64,000 bases of DNA. Source: Streptomyces sp. NBC_00554. Its GTDB lineage: Bacteria > Actinomycetota > Actinomycetes > Streptomycetales > Streptomycetaceae. Every line of letters starts with the position of its first letter. Positions within the stretch are counted from its first letter, which is position 1. Below are positions 10,001 through 18,056 of this stretch, one piece after another. The position numbers and the translations under genes were made by a program. Location: NCBI RefSeq assembly GCF_041431135.1, contig NZ_CP107799.1, positions 992,001-1,056,000 of the forward strand. Direction: 5' to 3'. A model generated the notes under the pieces. That model was not told the origin of the DNA, searched no databases, and was given only the letters and a program-made list of their open reading frames with translations.

Positions 10001-11271
10001 CCGCCGACGAGCCCCCGGCCGACCGGACCTTCGACGGACTCGTCCACCTCGTCGCACCGGACGCCCCGCCCGTCCTCCCGGACGTCTTCCCCGTGTACCA
10101 GCGCACATTGGCGGACAACCCGCGCTGGGTGCTGGCCGCCGGTGCCTCGGCCGGGCTCCGTGGCTTCTTCCGGTCGATCGCACGCGAGTACCCCGACACG
10201 GTCGCCCGGGTCGTCGAGCACTCCCCCGGTACCGCGCCCGAGGACATCGCCGCCGATCTCCTCGCCGAACTCACCGCGCCCGACCGTGAACCGGTCGTGC
10301 TGCGCTCGCCCGGCACCCGCCGCGGACTGCGCATGGCCGAGGAGGGTCTGGGTCTGCTCGGCAGCACGGGCGCGGGCCCGGCCGGCGACGGCGCCGCCGA
10401 GGCCGCCGCACTCGGCCTCGACTCGGAGTCCGTCGTGCTCCTGGTGGGAGGCGCACGCGGGATCACCGCCCGCTTCGCCGCCACCCTCGCCGGGGCGAGC
10501 CGCTGCCGGATCGAACTGTTCGGCCGTACCGCCCTGCCCGAGGGCGAGGAGGACCCCGCCCTCGCGGCGGCGGTCACCGCGGGCGAACTGCGGGCCGCGC
10601 TCATCGCGGGCGGGCTTCGGGTGCCGGCCGAGATCGAGCGGGCGATCGGCCGGATCCAGGCCGAACGCGAGGTGCGCGGGACCCTGCGCAAGCTCGCCGG
10701 GCTCGGCTCCCAGGTGCGGTACCGCGCCGTCGACGCGCTGGACGGAGACGCCGTACACCGGGCGGTGAAGGAGATCCACGCCGAGCACGGCAGGCTCGAC
10801 GGCGTCGTGTACGCGGCGGGTGTGATCGAGGACAAGCTGATCGCGGAGAAGAGTCCGGAATCGTACGACCGGGTGTTCCGTACGAAGGTGGACGGAGCGC
10901 TCGAACTGCTCGACGCGGTGGGCGAGTTGCCGGACGGACCCCGGTTCGCGGTGCTGTTCGGCAGCATCGCGGCGACCCTCGGCAACCGCGGTCAGTCCGA
11001 CTACGCCGCCGCCAACGACGCCCTGGAGACCCTCGGCACCCGCTGGGCGCGCGCGGGCGCGGACCGCCGCGGGCTGACCGTCCACTGGGGCCCGTGGGCG
11101 CCGACCGGCGACGGCAACCACGGCATGGTCTCGCCGGAGCTGATGCGGCACTACGTGGGTCGCGGCATCCAGCTCATCGACCCCGACGAGGGCACCATGA
11201 GCCTGCTGCGTGAACTGGCCTGGGGTCCCGAGGGCGACACCGCCGTCGTCTACACCGCCTCTGGCTGGTGA
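4030..11271 (+). CDS. PUFA-synthase-like megasynthase: NMO-like x2, KS, AT, ACP, ACP, KR
   Basis: A 2413-residue iterative lipid/polyketide synthase. Domain order: a degenerate TIM-barrel, nitronate-monooxygenase-like region (~10-200); a complete FMN-type one (~290-640; VAQGPMTRVSD, ECGGHVGPRNS), probably serving as enoyl reductase like PfaD; KS (~658-1095; Cys844 in DAACASS, His979, His1019); AT (~1213-1525; Ser1303 in GHSYGE, with CAFHS resembling malonyl-specific types); two near-identical ACPs (Ser1715, Ser1817, both DSIKRAEI); an Ala/Gly-rich linker (~1858-1938); KR (~2136-2350; Ser2312, Tyr2325). The GTG at 4030 is chosen because GGAG lies 7 nt upstream; a GTG at 4012 lacks a site. The DSIKR ACP signature is that of polyunsaturated fatty acid synthases. 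No thioesterase or dehydratase is present; the DH is on the next protein, coupled by a GTGA overlap. The exact product is unknown. Confidence 0.9.
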   Translation: MPVPNFDTSGLFAVEDIVIAVNPFAVASARLTAAAVQAGGLGVLDLTAGGRRAAAQLALAEEWSAAGFGVRVADNDAFPAQDLPACVHTVLLTTDASCTPADFPGRRVLVEVTGREQALRAASAGAHGLIARGHEAGGPVGELSTFVLVQQLLADAELDLPVWACGGAGPHTAAAVVAGGGAGVVLDTQLALLAETEAELPAGTTALLAGLDGSETTVENGRRVVRRRRPGTVPAEDGTPAPEIGQDGFLAARFQEQWGTVHAAVRGVRDAVLDTLKNAGPALAPGGAGSLALGTRLPVAQGPMTRVSDQAAFAAEVSGAGALPFIALALSGADQTRALLEETRDSLGDKPWGVGVLGFADEEIKTAQLDVVREIRPSHAIIAGGRPAQAAALEEVGISTFLHVPSPGLLKQFLEAGARKFIFEGAECGGHVGPRNSFPLWEAQLGVLDDFLAGSKKGTAAELQLLFAGGVHDERSAAMVTALAAPLSARGAAVGVLMGTAYLFTEEAVTAGAVLPLFQRQVIDAERTDLLETAPGHATRCVRSPFTDEFAAVKEDLATRGIPGRAAWEQLEQLNVGRLRLASKGIERTDGGLSAVGEQRQLAEGMFMAGEVAVLRSGVTTVAALHTAVTTGAAHFLTARLRGLGIEEPAAPPAPEPLDIAIVGMACMFPGAPDLATFWANVLAGEDAVTEVPATRWDADLYHDPDGAGEKTPSRWGGFLPEIPFEPLRYGIPPASLPAIEPVQLLALETARRALEDSGYGSRAFDRARASVVFGAEAGSDLSNAMTLRSVLPSYLGGLPPALDEQLPHLTEDSFPGILANVISGRIANRLDLGGANYTVDAACASSLTAVDVACKELVSGTSDLVLCGGADLHNGINDYLLFASAHALSPSGRSAPFDSAADGIALGEGVGCVVLKRLADAERDGDRVYAVIKGVGSASDGRALGLTAPRPEGQYNALARAYRNAGVSPAEVGLVEAHGTGTVVGDRTELGSLTRVFEDAGALPGSCALGSVKSQIGHTKCAAGLAGLIKTSLALHTGVKPPTLHLTEPNPAWDAQSSPFAFHTEARPWAAAPAERVAGVSAFGFGGTNFHVVLRAYQDGPPPVTSAQQWPAELFTFRGTDRATAVRAVADLLALVEADPGPYEPWRLRDFALAASRRAESVAPRGARAWIALVAGSTEELAALLRRAAAGEHAPKEGLFAADDTEPGDLALLFPGQGSQRPGMFAELFVAFPELQRHLRLDEETARVLFPPTAFDEKSRKEQQERITDTTVAQPALGLTGIAAHQLLTRAGVRPAMAAGHSYGELAALAAAGALAPDVLLRASRDRAAAILGATGDGDPGTMAAVAGGEPEVAAALAEAGLAGSVVTANRNSPRQTVISGPTEDVLTAVERLRAQGLSAKRIPVACAFHSPLVAAAGETFAEVLSDVPVGVTDFPVWSNRTAEPYPETPEAIRAELAAQIGAPVRFADQIEAMYEAGARLFVEAGPGSVLTRLVGRILGDRPHRTVALEDGPRTGLTGFLGALAQLAVAGADIRTAWLFQGRDAITADARTPRRKRAAWTVDGHLLRTADGALPAAALHPAQRVPEALVTHSTSAAPVAATGSEALISEFLRTSREMIAAQRDVMLGYLGTDPGVRPAAPAPVTYTDIPITVTALPAIPAPRPASEQLPVAAAVPAGGSVLSVVLDVIGERTGYPVDMIEPDLDLEADLSVDSIKRAEIAGELAGRLGLTATADTDIEELAKARTAAAITALVERVTGPGSTPAPAPADTASADAVPTAESVLALVLDVIGERTGYPVDMIEPDLDLEADLSVDSIKRAEIAGELAGRLGLTATADTDVEELAKARTAAGIAALVTGVRGEAAGTAGTAEALAAGGGAIPAAGPATGGRAAAEAAIGAGAGAAVGAGAGAGTGAAAATEPQAAQTTPVDPAPVVVAPKRLVMQEFDLTPAAPAPTDSELTGRTFLLLGDGPVADALAARLSAHGAETLTADEPPADRTFDGLVHLVAPDAPPVLPDVFPVYQRTLADNPRWVLAAGASAGLRGFFRSIAREYPDTVARVVEHSPGTAPEDIAADLLAELTAPDREPVVLRSPGTRRGLRMAEEGLGLLGSTGAGPAGDGAAEAAALGLDSESVVLLVGGARGITARFAATLAGASRCRIELFGRTALPEGEEDPALAAAVTAGELRAALIAGGLRVPAEIERAIGRIQAEREVRGTLRKLAGLGSQVRYRAVDALDGDAVHRAVKEIHAEHGRLDGVVYAAGVIEDKLIAEKSPESYDRVFRTKVDGALELLDAVGELPDGPRFAVLFGSIAATLGNRGQSDYAAANDALETLGTRWARAGADRRGLTVHWGPWAPTGDGNHGMVSPELMRHYVGRGIQLIDPDEGTMSLLRELAWGPEGDTAVVYTASGW
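9076..9593 (+). repeat. 306-bp tandem duplication encoding the two ACPs
   Basis: The ACP-coding segment starting near 9076 is repeated 306 bp (102 codons) downstream. The sequence around both phosphopantetheine serines is almost identical at the DNA level, including synonymous positions, which points to recent duplication or gene conversion. Tandem ACPs raise output in PUFA synthases. Confidence 0.85.
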
Positions 11272-14200
11272 AGAACGTGACAGGAACGCGCGCCGAACCC
11301 ATCGCCATCGTCGGCATGTCGGTGCTCTTCCCCGGCGCCCCCGACCTCGCCACGTACTGGCAGAACCTGGTCTCCGGCGTGGACGCCATCACCGAGGTGC
11401 CGCCGGGCCGTTGGGACACCGACGAGCACTACGCGCCCGGTGCCGAGCCCCGCGCGGACCGGGTCTACTGCCGCCGCGGCGGTTTCGTGGACGAGCTGGC
11501 CGAGGTGGACGTCACCGAGTTCGGGATCATGCCGGCCGCGGTGCCGGCCACCGAGCCCGACCAGCTCATCGCGCTGAAGGTGGCCGCGCAGGCCATCGCC
11601 GACGCGGGCGGCGCGGACCGGCTGCCCGCCGACCGGCACCGGGTCGGCGTGGTACTCGGACGCGGCGGCTATCTGACCCCCGGCCTGGTCAGGCTCGACC
11701 AGCGGGTCCGCACCGCGAGCCAGCTCGTACGGACCCTCGGCGAGCTGCTGCCCGACCTCGGCGCCGACCAACTGGAGGCAGTACGGCAGGCGTTCACCGA
11801 CCGGCTCGGGCCGGAGGCGCCGGAGTCCTCGATCGGACTCGTGCCCAACCTCGCCGCGTCCCGGCTGGCCGGGCGGCTCGACCTGCGGGGTCCCGCGTAC
11901 ACCGTGGACGCCGCCTGTGCCTCCTCGCTCATCGCCGTCGACCACGCGGTGCGCGAACTCGCCAGCGGGCGCTGCGACTTGATGCTCGCGGGCGGGGTGC
12001 ACCACTGCCACGACATCACCTTCTGGAGTGTGTTCAGCCAGCTCGGGGCGCTCTCGCCGAGCGAGCGCATCCGGCCGTTCCACACGGGCGCGGACGGGGT
12101 GCTGATCGGTGAGGGCACCGGCGTCGTCGTCCTCAAGCGCCTCGCCGACGCCGAGCGGGACGGCGACCGGGTCTACGCCGCGATCACCGGAACCGGCGTG
12201 GCCTCCGACGGACGTACGACCAGTCTGATGGCCCCCGACTCGGGCGGTCAGGTCCGCGCGGTCCGGCAGGCCTGGGAAGCCGCAGGGCTGGACCCCGCCG
12301 CACCCGGTTCGATCGGGCTCCTGGAAGCGCACGGCACGGCCACCCCGGCCGGTGACGGCACCGAACTCACCACGCTCGCCGAGGTGTTCGGGCCGGGTGA
12401 CGTCGACTCGGACGAACCAGCCGCCGTCATCGGCTCGGTGAAGTCGATGATCGGCCACACCATGCCCGCCGCGGGCGTCGCCGGGCTCGTCAAGGCCGCG
12501 CTCGCCGTCCACCACGGGGTACTGCCGCCGACCTTGCACTGCGACGACCCGCATCCAGCGCTTGCCCGCACCCGGTTCACCCCGATCGGCACCGCCCGCC
12601 CCTGGCACACCGACACCCGGCAGCCCGTGCGCCGCGCGGCTGTGAACGCCTTCGGGTTCGGCGGCATCAACGCGCATGTGGTGCTCGAACAGGTAGCGGC
12701 CAGGGCGACGGTGGAGGTGTACGAGCCGGAGCGGGTGCTGCGGCTGACCGCGCCGACGACCGAGGCGATGGCCGCGCTTCTTGACCGCGACGACGCGACG
12801 CTCCTCGCCGCCGGTCTCGACGAGCGTGCGGCCACGCCGGGCGCGGACCCGGTGCGGCTCGCCGTCGTCGGGCCCACGGCGAAGCGGCTGGCACTGGCGC
12901 GGAAGGCGGTCGCTAAGGGCAAGGGCTGGCGAGGACGCAACGACGTGTGGTTCGTGGCGCGCCCGCTCCTTGGCCCCGGCGGCGGCAAGCTCGCCTTCGT
13001 CTTCCCCGGCCTGGAGGCCGAGTTCACGCCCAACTCCACCGATGTTGCACGCCACTTCGGTCTGCCCGACGTCGCCGACGCCACCGTGGGTGACGTGGGC
13101 CGACAGGGCACCGGCGTTTTCGAACTCGGCCGGCTCCTGGAGGCCGCGCTGCGACGGCTCGGTGTCGTACCGGACGCGCTCGCCGGACACAGCCTCGGTG
13201 AGTGGACGGCCATGGCAGCCGCCGGGATCCACGCGGCGGCGGAGGTCGACGCCTTCCTCGCCGGCTTCGACCCCGACGAACTGAGCGTTCCCGGCCTTGC
13301 CTTCGCGGCGATCGGCGCGCCCGCGGAGCAGGTGCTGCGGGAACTGTCCGGCCGTGGCGACGTGGTGCTCTCGCACGACAACTCCCCCAACCAGTCGATG
13401 ATCTGCGGCCCGGAGACCGCCGTCGGAGAGCTCGTCGACCTGTTCCGGTCCCGGGCGGTGATCTCGCAGATCCTGCCGTTCCGCTCCGGCTTCCACACGC
13501 CGATGCTGGAGCCGTATCTGGATCCGATCAGGAAGGCGTCGGAGGCCTACTCCCTGCATCCGGCGCGGCTGCCGCTGTGGTCCGCGACGACCGTCGCGCC
13601 GTACCCGGCCGAACCCGCCGCGATCCGCGCCCTGTTCACCCGTCATCTGCTGGAACCGGTCCGCTTCCGGCCACTGGTCGACACCATGTACGCGGCAGGC
13701 TTCCGCGCCTTCGTCCAGCTCGGCGCCGGACAGCTCGGCTCGCTCATCGCCGACACACTCCACGGGCGCGAGCACCTCGTCGTCCCCGCGCACTCGCCTC
13801 ATCGGGCGGGGCTTCCCCAACTGCACAGGGTGGCAAGCGCGTTGTGGGCGGACGGAGCCTCGCCGGAGCTCGCGCCGCTGCTGGGCATGCCCGAGACCGC
13901 GGCTCCTGTGCGACGGCGCCATCCGATCAAGCTGGACCTCGGGGGCGCGATGGTGTCCCTCGACGCGGAGACGCGCCGGAGGGTGGGAGCCGCGCTGACC
14001 CGGCACCGGGCGCCCGGCCCGGAGACGAGCCCGAGCATGGCCGAACTCGGCGAACAGGGCGCGCTGGGAGCGGAGTTGTCCGCTCTACTGCGTGACGCGA
14101 CCGCACTCGCCTCGGACGTGGTGACGGCGAGCCGCCTCAGGCCCGCCCCGCGAACCGCCGCCGAACCGGCGCCCCGGCCTCGTCCGCTCCGCCCCCTCGA

Positions 14201-15743
14201 AACCACCCTCCACGTCTCCGTCGACACCATGCCGTACCTCCTCGACCACTGCTTCTTCAAACAGCCCGCCCAGGCCGAACCGGCCGACAGCTGGCCCGTC
14301 GTCCCCGGCACCACAGTGATCGCCCACCTCATGGAGTTCGCCGAACGGGCCGCACCCGGTCGGCGCGCGGTGGCCGTCCACGACGTACGGCTGAATCAGT
14401 GGATCACCGCCATTCCGGCGGTCGAGATCCCGGTACGGATCGTGCCCGAGGGCCCGGACCACCCGGACCGGGTCACCGCCTCGCTCGGGTCCTACGCGCG
14501 GGCCGTCGTCGAACTCGCCGCCGCCCACGGGCAGTTCGAGCCCGCTGCGCCCTGGTCCTTCCCCACCACACAGGAGCGGAAGCCCGACCTGACCGCGGCG
14601 GAGCTGTACACCCGCCGCTGGATGTTCCACGGCCCGCGGTTCCAGGGCGTCAGCGAGCTGACCGCGATCGGGGACCGGCATGTGCGCGGCGTTCTCGTCA
14701 CCCCGCCGGCGCCGGGCGCGCTGCTCGACAACGTGGGGCAGCTGCTCGGCTACTGGATCATGTCCAGCCTTCCGGCCCGCACCACCGTGTTCCCCGTCGG
14801 TATGAAGGAGATCCGCTTCCACGGACCGCACCCCTCCCCCGGCGAACCGCTGGAGTGCCTGATCAGGATCACGTCCGTCACCGACGCCATGCTCGAAGCG
14901 GATATGCAACTGGTCCACCGGGGGCGGGTGTGGGCGGAGTTCACCGGCTGGCAGGACCGGCGCTTCGACAGCAATCCGCGTATCCGCGCGGCGGACCGCG
15001 AGCCCGAACTCCACACCCTGTCCCTGATGCAGCCGGGCGGCTGGGCACTGGTCCACGAGGAGTGGCCCGACCTGGCCACCCGTGAACTGATCATGCGGAA
15101 CATCCTGGCGGGCGAGGAGCGCGAACAGTACGCGGCGCATGCCCCCCGTGGCCGACGGCAGTGGCTGCTCGGGCGGATCGCGGTCAAGGACGCGGTACGG
15201 CATCTGATGTGGGACGGCGGTGCGGGCCCGGTCTTCCCCGCCGAGGTTCGGGTGGGCAACGACCCGGCGGGCCGCCCCTTCGTCACCGGTGGCTACGGCA
15301 GGACCTTGCCCGCGCTGCACGTCTCCCTCGCCCACCGCGGCGAGACCGCCGTGGCGATGGCCAGGACCGACGGGCCCTGCGGCATCGACATCGAGGAGGT
15401 CATCGACCGCCCCGAGGGCACACTCGCCGTCGCCCTCACCCCGCGCGAGCGCGAACTGCTCCGCGCACTCACGGGGGAAACCCCCGACAGGCTCTGGTTC
15501 ACCCGGTTCTGGGCCGCCAAGGAAGCCGTCGCGAAGGCGCGCGGCACCGGACTCGGCGGCGAGCCCAAGCAGTTCGAGATCACCGCGGCCGACGGCACCC
15601 TGCTGACCGTCCGTACCGCGGGCGAGGAGTACCGCGTCCGGCACTGTGAGCTGACCGCCCCCCAGCCGTCCGGCCACCCCGGCAAGGAGTACGTCGTGGC
15701 CTGGACGGCCGTCAACGATCAGGAGAACGAAGATGACCACTGA
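11268..15743 (+). CDS. PUFA-synthase-like megasynthase: KS, AT, DH, phosphopantetheinyl transferase
   Basis: A 1491-residue partner synthase. Domains: KS (~5-465; Cys217 in DAACASS, His355 in EAHGTAT, His397 in GHTMPAAG); AT (~570-900; Ser642 in GHSLGE, GFHTPM later); a product-template/hot-dog dehydratase (~975-1240; His994 in LLDHCF, Asp1154 in LLDNVGQ); and a C-terminal Sfp-type phosphopantetheinyl transferase (~1300-1450; GIDIE at ~1372, WAAKEA with Lys1418). The glycine normally four residues after the DH histidine is Lys here, so the DH is atypical. There is a single, catalytically complete KS and no chain-length-factor copy. The GTG start overlaps the upstream stop (GTGA); a second GTG three codons later is an alternative. 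The fused transferase would activate the three ACPs of this operon. Confidence 0.9.
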   Translation: MKNVTGTRAEPIAIVGMSVLFPGAPDLATYWQNLVSGVDAITEVPPGRWDTDEHYAPGAEPRADRVYCRRGGFVDELAEVDVTEFGIMPAAVPATEPDQLIALKVAAQAIADAGGADRLPADRHRVGVVLGRGGYLTPGLVRLDQRVRTASQLVRTLGELLPDLGADQLEAVRQAFTDRLGPEAPESSIGLVPNLAASRLAGRLDLRGPAYTVDAACASSLIAVDHAVRELASGRCDLMLAGGVHHCHDITFWSVFSQLGALSPSERIRPFHTGADGVLIGEGTGVVVLKRLADAERDGDRVYAAITGTGVASDGRTTSLMAPDSGGQVRAVRQAWEAAGLDPAAPGSIGLLEAHGTATPAGDGTELTTLAEVFGPGDVDSDEPAAVIGSVKSMIGHTMPAAGVAGLVKAALAVHHGVLPPTLHCDDPHPALARTRFTPIGTARPWHTDTRQPVRRAAVNAFGFGGINAHVVLEQVAARATVEVYEPERVLRLTAPTTEAMAALLDRDDATLLAAGLDERAATPGADPVRLAVVGPTAKRLALARKAVAKGKGWRGRNDVWFVARPLLGPGGGKLAFVFPGLEAEFTPNSTDVARHFGLPDVADATVGDVGRQGTGVFELGRLLEAALRRLGVVPDALAGHSLGEWTAMAAAGIHAAAEVDAFLAGFDPDELSVPGLAFAAIGAPAEQVLRELSGRGDVVLSHDNSPNQSMICGPETAVGELVDLFRSRAVISQILPFRSGFHTPMLEPYLDPIRKASEAYSLHPARLPLWSATTVAPYPAEPAAIRALFTRHLLEPVRFRPLVDTMYAAGFRAFVQLGAGQLGSLIADTLHGREHLVVPAHSPHRAGLPQLHRVASALWADGASPELAPLLGMPETAAPVRRRHPIKLDLGGAMVSLDAETRRRVGAALTRHRAPGPETSPSMAELGEQGALGAELSALLRDATALASDVVTASRLRPAPRTAAEPAPRPRPLRPLETTLHVSVDTMPYLLDHCFFKQPAQAEPADSWPVVPGTTVIAHLMEFAERAAPGRRAVAVHDVRLNQWITAIPAVEIPVRIVPEGPDHPDRVTASLGSYARAVVELAAAHGQFEPAAPWSFPTTQERKPDLTAAELYTRRWMFHGPRFQGVSELTAIGDRHVRGVLVTPPAPGALLDNVGQLLGYWIMSSLPARTTVFPVGMKEIRFHGPHPSPGEPLECLIRITSVTDAMLEADMQLVHRGRVWAEFTGWQDRRFDSNPRIRAADREPELHTLSLMQPGGWALVHEEWPDLATRELIMRNILAGEEREQYAAHAPRGRRQWLLGRIAVKDAVRHLMWDGGAGPVFPAEVRVGNDPAGRPFVTGGYGRTLPALHVSLAHRGETAVAMARTDGPCGIDIEEVIDRPEGTLAVALTPRERELLRALTGETPDRLWFTRFWAAKEAVAKARGTGLGGEPKQFEITAADGTLLTVRTAGEEYRVRHCELTAPQPSGHPGKEYVVAWTAVNDQENEDDH

Positions 15744-16062
15744 ACTCGAAGGCGCCGCACCCCGATCGACCCCGGACGGGGCGACCGTACTCGCGGAGAT
15801 CTCGGCCATCCTGCGCACCGTCCTGGAGGAGTACGGGCTCGACGACTCCGAGATCACCCTGGAGACGTCGTTCCACGACGACCTGGAGCTGGAGAGCATC
15901 GACCTCGTCACGCTCTCGGCGCAGCTGCGCGAGTTCTACGGCGAGCGCGTCAACTTCGCCGCGTTCATAGCCGACCGCGGCCTCGAGGAGATCATCGCGC
16001 TGACCGTCGGCGACCTCGTCGGCTACGTGGTGGGCTCGCTCGCCGTCGCGGAGGTGGGCTGA
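15733..16062 (+). CDS. Free acyl carrier protein
   Basis: A 109-residue acidic ACP whose phosphopantetheine serine is Ser55 in DLELESIDLVTL. The ~20-residue N-terminal tail and the LESID motif differ from the LSVDSIK of the megasynthase ACPs, so it probably has a separate role, such as carrying a starter or presenting the finished chain to the hydrolase or glycosyltransferase. GGAG lies 7 nt before the ATG. The start lies 11 nt inside the end of the upstream gene, so translation is coupled. It is not the fatty acid synthase ACP, because it sits inside this operon. Confidence 0.88.
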   Translation: MTTELEGAAPRSTPDGATVLAEISAILRTVLEEYGLDDSEITLETSFHDDLELESIDLVTLSAQLREFYGERVNFAAFIADRGLEEIIALTVGDLVGYVVGSLAVAEVG

Positions 16063-16064
16063 CC

Positions 16065-16862
16065 GTGGCGACGATCCGGGTGAACGGACTCGACGTCCAC
16101 GTCCAGCGCCTCGGCCACACCGGTGACGCGCCGCGTCCCGTCGTCGTCCTCATCCACGGCCTGCTCATCGACAGCCTCGCCAGCTACTACTTCAGTCTGG
16201 CCCCGCGGCTCGCCGAGGAGGGCATGGACGTCGTCATGTACGACCTGCGCGGGCACGGCAAGACCTCCCGGCCGCCGACCGGCTACCTCATGGAGGACTT
16301 CGTCACCGACCTCGACGAGCTGCTCGACGCACTGGCGGTCGACCGCCCGGTGCACCTGGTCGGCAACTCCTTCGGCGGCGCCGTCGCGTACGCCATGGCC
16401 GCCGCCCACCCCGAGCGGGTCGCCAGTGTCGTCGCCATCGAGGCCGAACCGCCGTCCCGGGCCTGGCAGGAGAGCATGTACGCGGGCCTGGTGGAGGGCA
16501 ACCTGGTGATCGAGCGGGTCACCGAGTGGCTGCGGGAGAACCCGGGCGAACGCAATGCCCGGCCGTTCCGGGCCGCCGGAAAGATGCTCGACGAGACCAC
16601 CGTCGCCCAGGAGATCCCGCAGAGCCGGCTCATCGACGAGGACCTGTCCGCGATCCGCTGCCCCGTCTTCGCCCTCTACGGCGGCGCGTCGGTACTCGCC
16701 GCACAGGCCGGCCCGATCGAGGCCGCCCTGGCGGACTGCCGTGCGGTCGTGCTGCCCGACCGGGGTCACTCCCTGATGGTGGAGGCCACCAAGGAGACGT
16801 ACGACCTGGTGCGCGACTGGCTGTTCGGCCAGGAGACGCACGCCCTGCGGGAGGCCCGCTAG
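16065..16862 (+). CDS. Alpha/beta hydrolase, putative chain-releasing enzyme
   Basis: A 265-residue alpha/beta-hydrolase fold protein starting from GTG 2 nt after the ACP stop. It shows the oxyanion region VLIHGLL, a nucleophile elbow GNSFGG and the catalytic-histidine motif DRGHS near residue 235. The strand-7 position, where the acidic residue usually sits (normally like WGEDD), reads YGGAS, so the canonical Asp is missing. Either another acid is used, or the enzyme is an acyltransferase or pseudo-enzyme. Since neither megasynthase has a thioesterase, I infer that this protein releases or transfers the finished acyl chain. Meta-cleavage hydrolases and haloperoxidases are other members of the fold. 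Confidence 0.85.
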   Translation: MATIRVNGLDVHVQRLGHTGDAPRPVVVLIHGLLIDSLASYYFSLAPRLAEEGMDVVMYDLRGHGKTSRPPTGYLMEDFVTDLDELLDALAVDRPVHLVGNSFGGAVAYAMAAAHPERVASVVAIEAEPPSRAWQESMYAGLVEGNLVIERVTEWLRENPGERNARPFRAAGKMLDETTVAQEIPQSRLIDEDLSAIRCPVFALYGGASVLAAQAGPIEAALADCRAVVLPDRGHSLMVEATKETYDLVRDWLFGQETHALREAR

Positions 16863-18056
16863 ATGGGCAGATTCCTGTTCGTGGTGCCTCCGCTGGTCGG
16901 GCACGTCAACCCGGCGGTGGGCACCGCGGCGACGCTGGCGGCCCGCGGGCACGACGTCGCCTGGGCCGGCCACCCCGAGCTCATCCGAAGCCTCGCGGGA
17001 GCGGACGCCGTCGTCTTCCCCTGCGGGCTGCCCGAGGGTGCGCCGTCCCGGCCCGCCGAGCTCAAGGGCCCCGCCGCCTTCCAGTTCCTCTGGGAGAGCT
17101 TCCTGATCCCGCTCGCGGACGCGATGGCGCCCGGGGTGCGCGCGGCGATCGAGGCGTACGGTCCCGATGTCGTCGTCACCGACCAGCAGGCGGTGGCGGG
17201 CGCGCTGATCGCCGAGTCCCTCGGCCGGACCTGGGTGACCTCTGCCACCACCTCCGCGGAACTGGTCGATCCGCTGGCCGGCATGCCCAAGGTCGCGGCC
17301 TGGCTGGACGGACTGCTGGCGGAACTGCGCGGACGGATCGCGGGCGGCGCGGGCCAGGCCGATCCCCGTTTCTCGCCGCACGGTGTGCTGGCGTACACCA
17401 CGCGCGCACTGCTCGGTCCGGCCGAACTCCCGGACCGGGTCTGGCTGGTAGGCCCGTCCGTGGCCGCCCGCCCGGCGCGTCCCGACGACTTTCCGTGGGA
17501 CTGGCTGGACGCGTCCGCGCTGCCCACCGTCCTCGTCAGCCTGGGCACCGCCAACACGGACGCGGGAGCCCGCTTCCTCAACACGGCCGTCGCGGCGCTC
17601 GCCGGGATGGCGGACCGGGTGCGCGCCGTGCTCGTCGATCCCGGCGGGGTCGTCGAAGGCCCGGTCGCCGAGAACATCCTGGTGCGTCCGCACGTGCCTC
17701 AACTCGCCCTGCTGGAACGGCTGAACGCCGTCGTTTGCCACGCGGGTCACAACACCGTCTGCGAGGCGCTGTGGCACGGCGTCCCTCTCGTCGTCGCCCC
17801 CATCCGGGACGACCAGCCGATCGTGGCCGGTCAGGTCGTCGACGCGGGCGCCGGGGTGCGGCTGCGCTTCGGGCGGGCCGACGCGGCGAAGATCGGTGCC
17901 GCGGTCGAGGCCGTGCTCGATCCGGCAGGCGGTCACCGCAAGGCCGCCGAGGCGATCGGTGAGTCCTTCCGGGCGGCGGGCGGCAGCGCGGCCGCCGCGA
18001 CCCGGCTCGAAACAGTGTCGGCCGTGTCGGCCGTGACCGGAGTACGAGGCGCATGA
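16863..18056 (+). CDS. Glycosyltransferase, macrolide (MGT/GT1) family
   Basis: A 397-residue GT-B glycosyltransferase. The N-terminal domain opens with FVVPPLVGHVNPAVGTAATL (acceptor side). The C-terminal donor domain has the GT1 signature as HAGHNTVCEALWHGVP followed by RDDQPIVAGQV, which binds a nucleotide sugar. Length is normal for the family. The ATG directly follows the hydrolase stop and its own stop overlaps the transporter start (ATGA). In this setting it most likely glycosylates the hydroxyl or carboxyl of the synthase product, giving a glycolipid. The sugar donor cannot be read from the sequence, and no sugar-nucleotide genes lie in the operon. Confidence 0.9.
   Translation: MGRFLFVVPPLVGHVNPAVGTAATLAARGHDVAWAGHPELIRSLAGADAVVFPCGLPEGAPSRPAELKGPAAFQFLWESFLIPLADAMAPGVRAAIEAYGPDVVVTDQQAVAGALIAESLGRTWVTSATTSAELVDPLAGMPKVAAWLDGLLAELRGRIAGGAGQADPRFSPHGVLAYTTRALLGPAELPDRVWLVGPSVAARPARPDDFPWDWLDASALPTVLVSLGTANTDAGARFLNTAVAALAGMADRVRAVLVDPGGVVEGPVAENILVRPHVPQLALLERLNAVVCHAGHNTVCEALWHGVPLVVAPIRDDQPIVAGQVVDAGAGVRLRFGRADAAKIGAAVEAVLDPAGGHRKAAEAIGESFRAAGGSAAAATRLETVSAVSAVTGVRGA

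Noticed and set aside
11250..14006. 918-codon open frame on the minus strand opposite the second megasynthase
   Set aside because: It is antisense to an unambiguous KS-AT coding region, has Arg/Gly-rich composition without motifs, and long antisense frames are expected at this GC content.
4030..15743. Enediyne polyketide synthase
   Set aside because: Enediyne PKSs carry KS-AT-ACP-KR-DH-PPTase on one chain with a TEBC thioesterase nearby. Here there are two KS proteins, a fused FMN reductase, tandem DSIKR ACPs and no TEBC.
11268..15743. Chain-length factor (inactive KS) in the second synthase
   Set aside because: Its single KS has the active Cys217 and both His residues, so it is not an inactive CLF copy.
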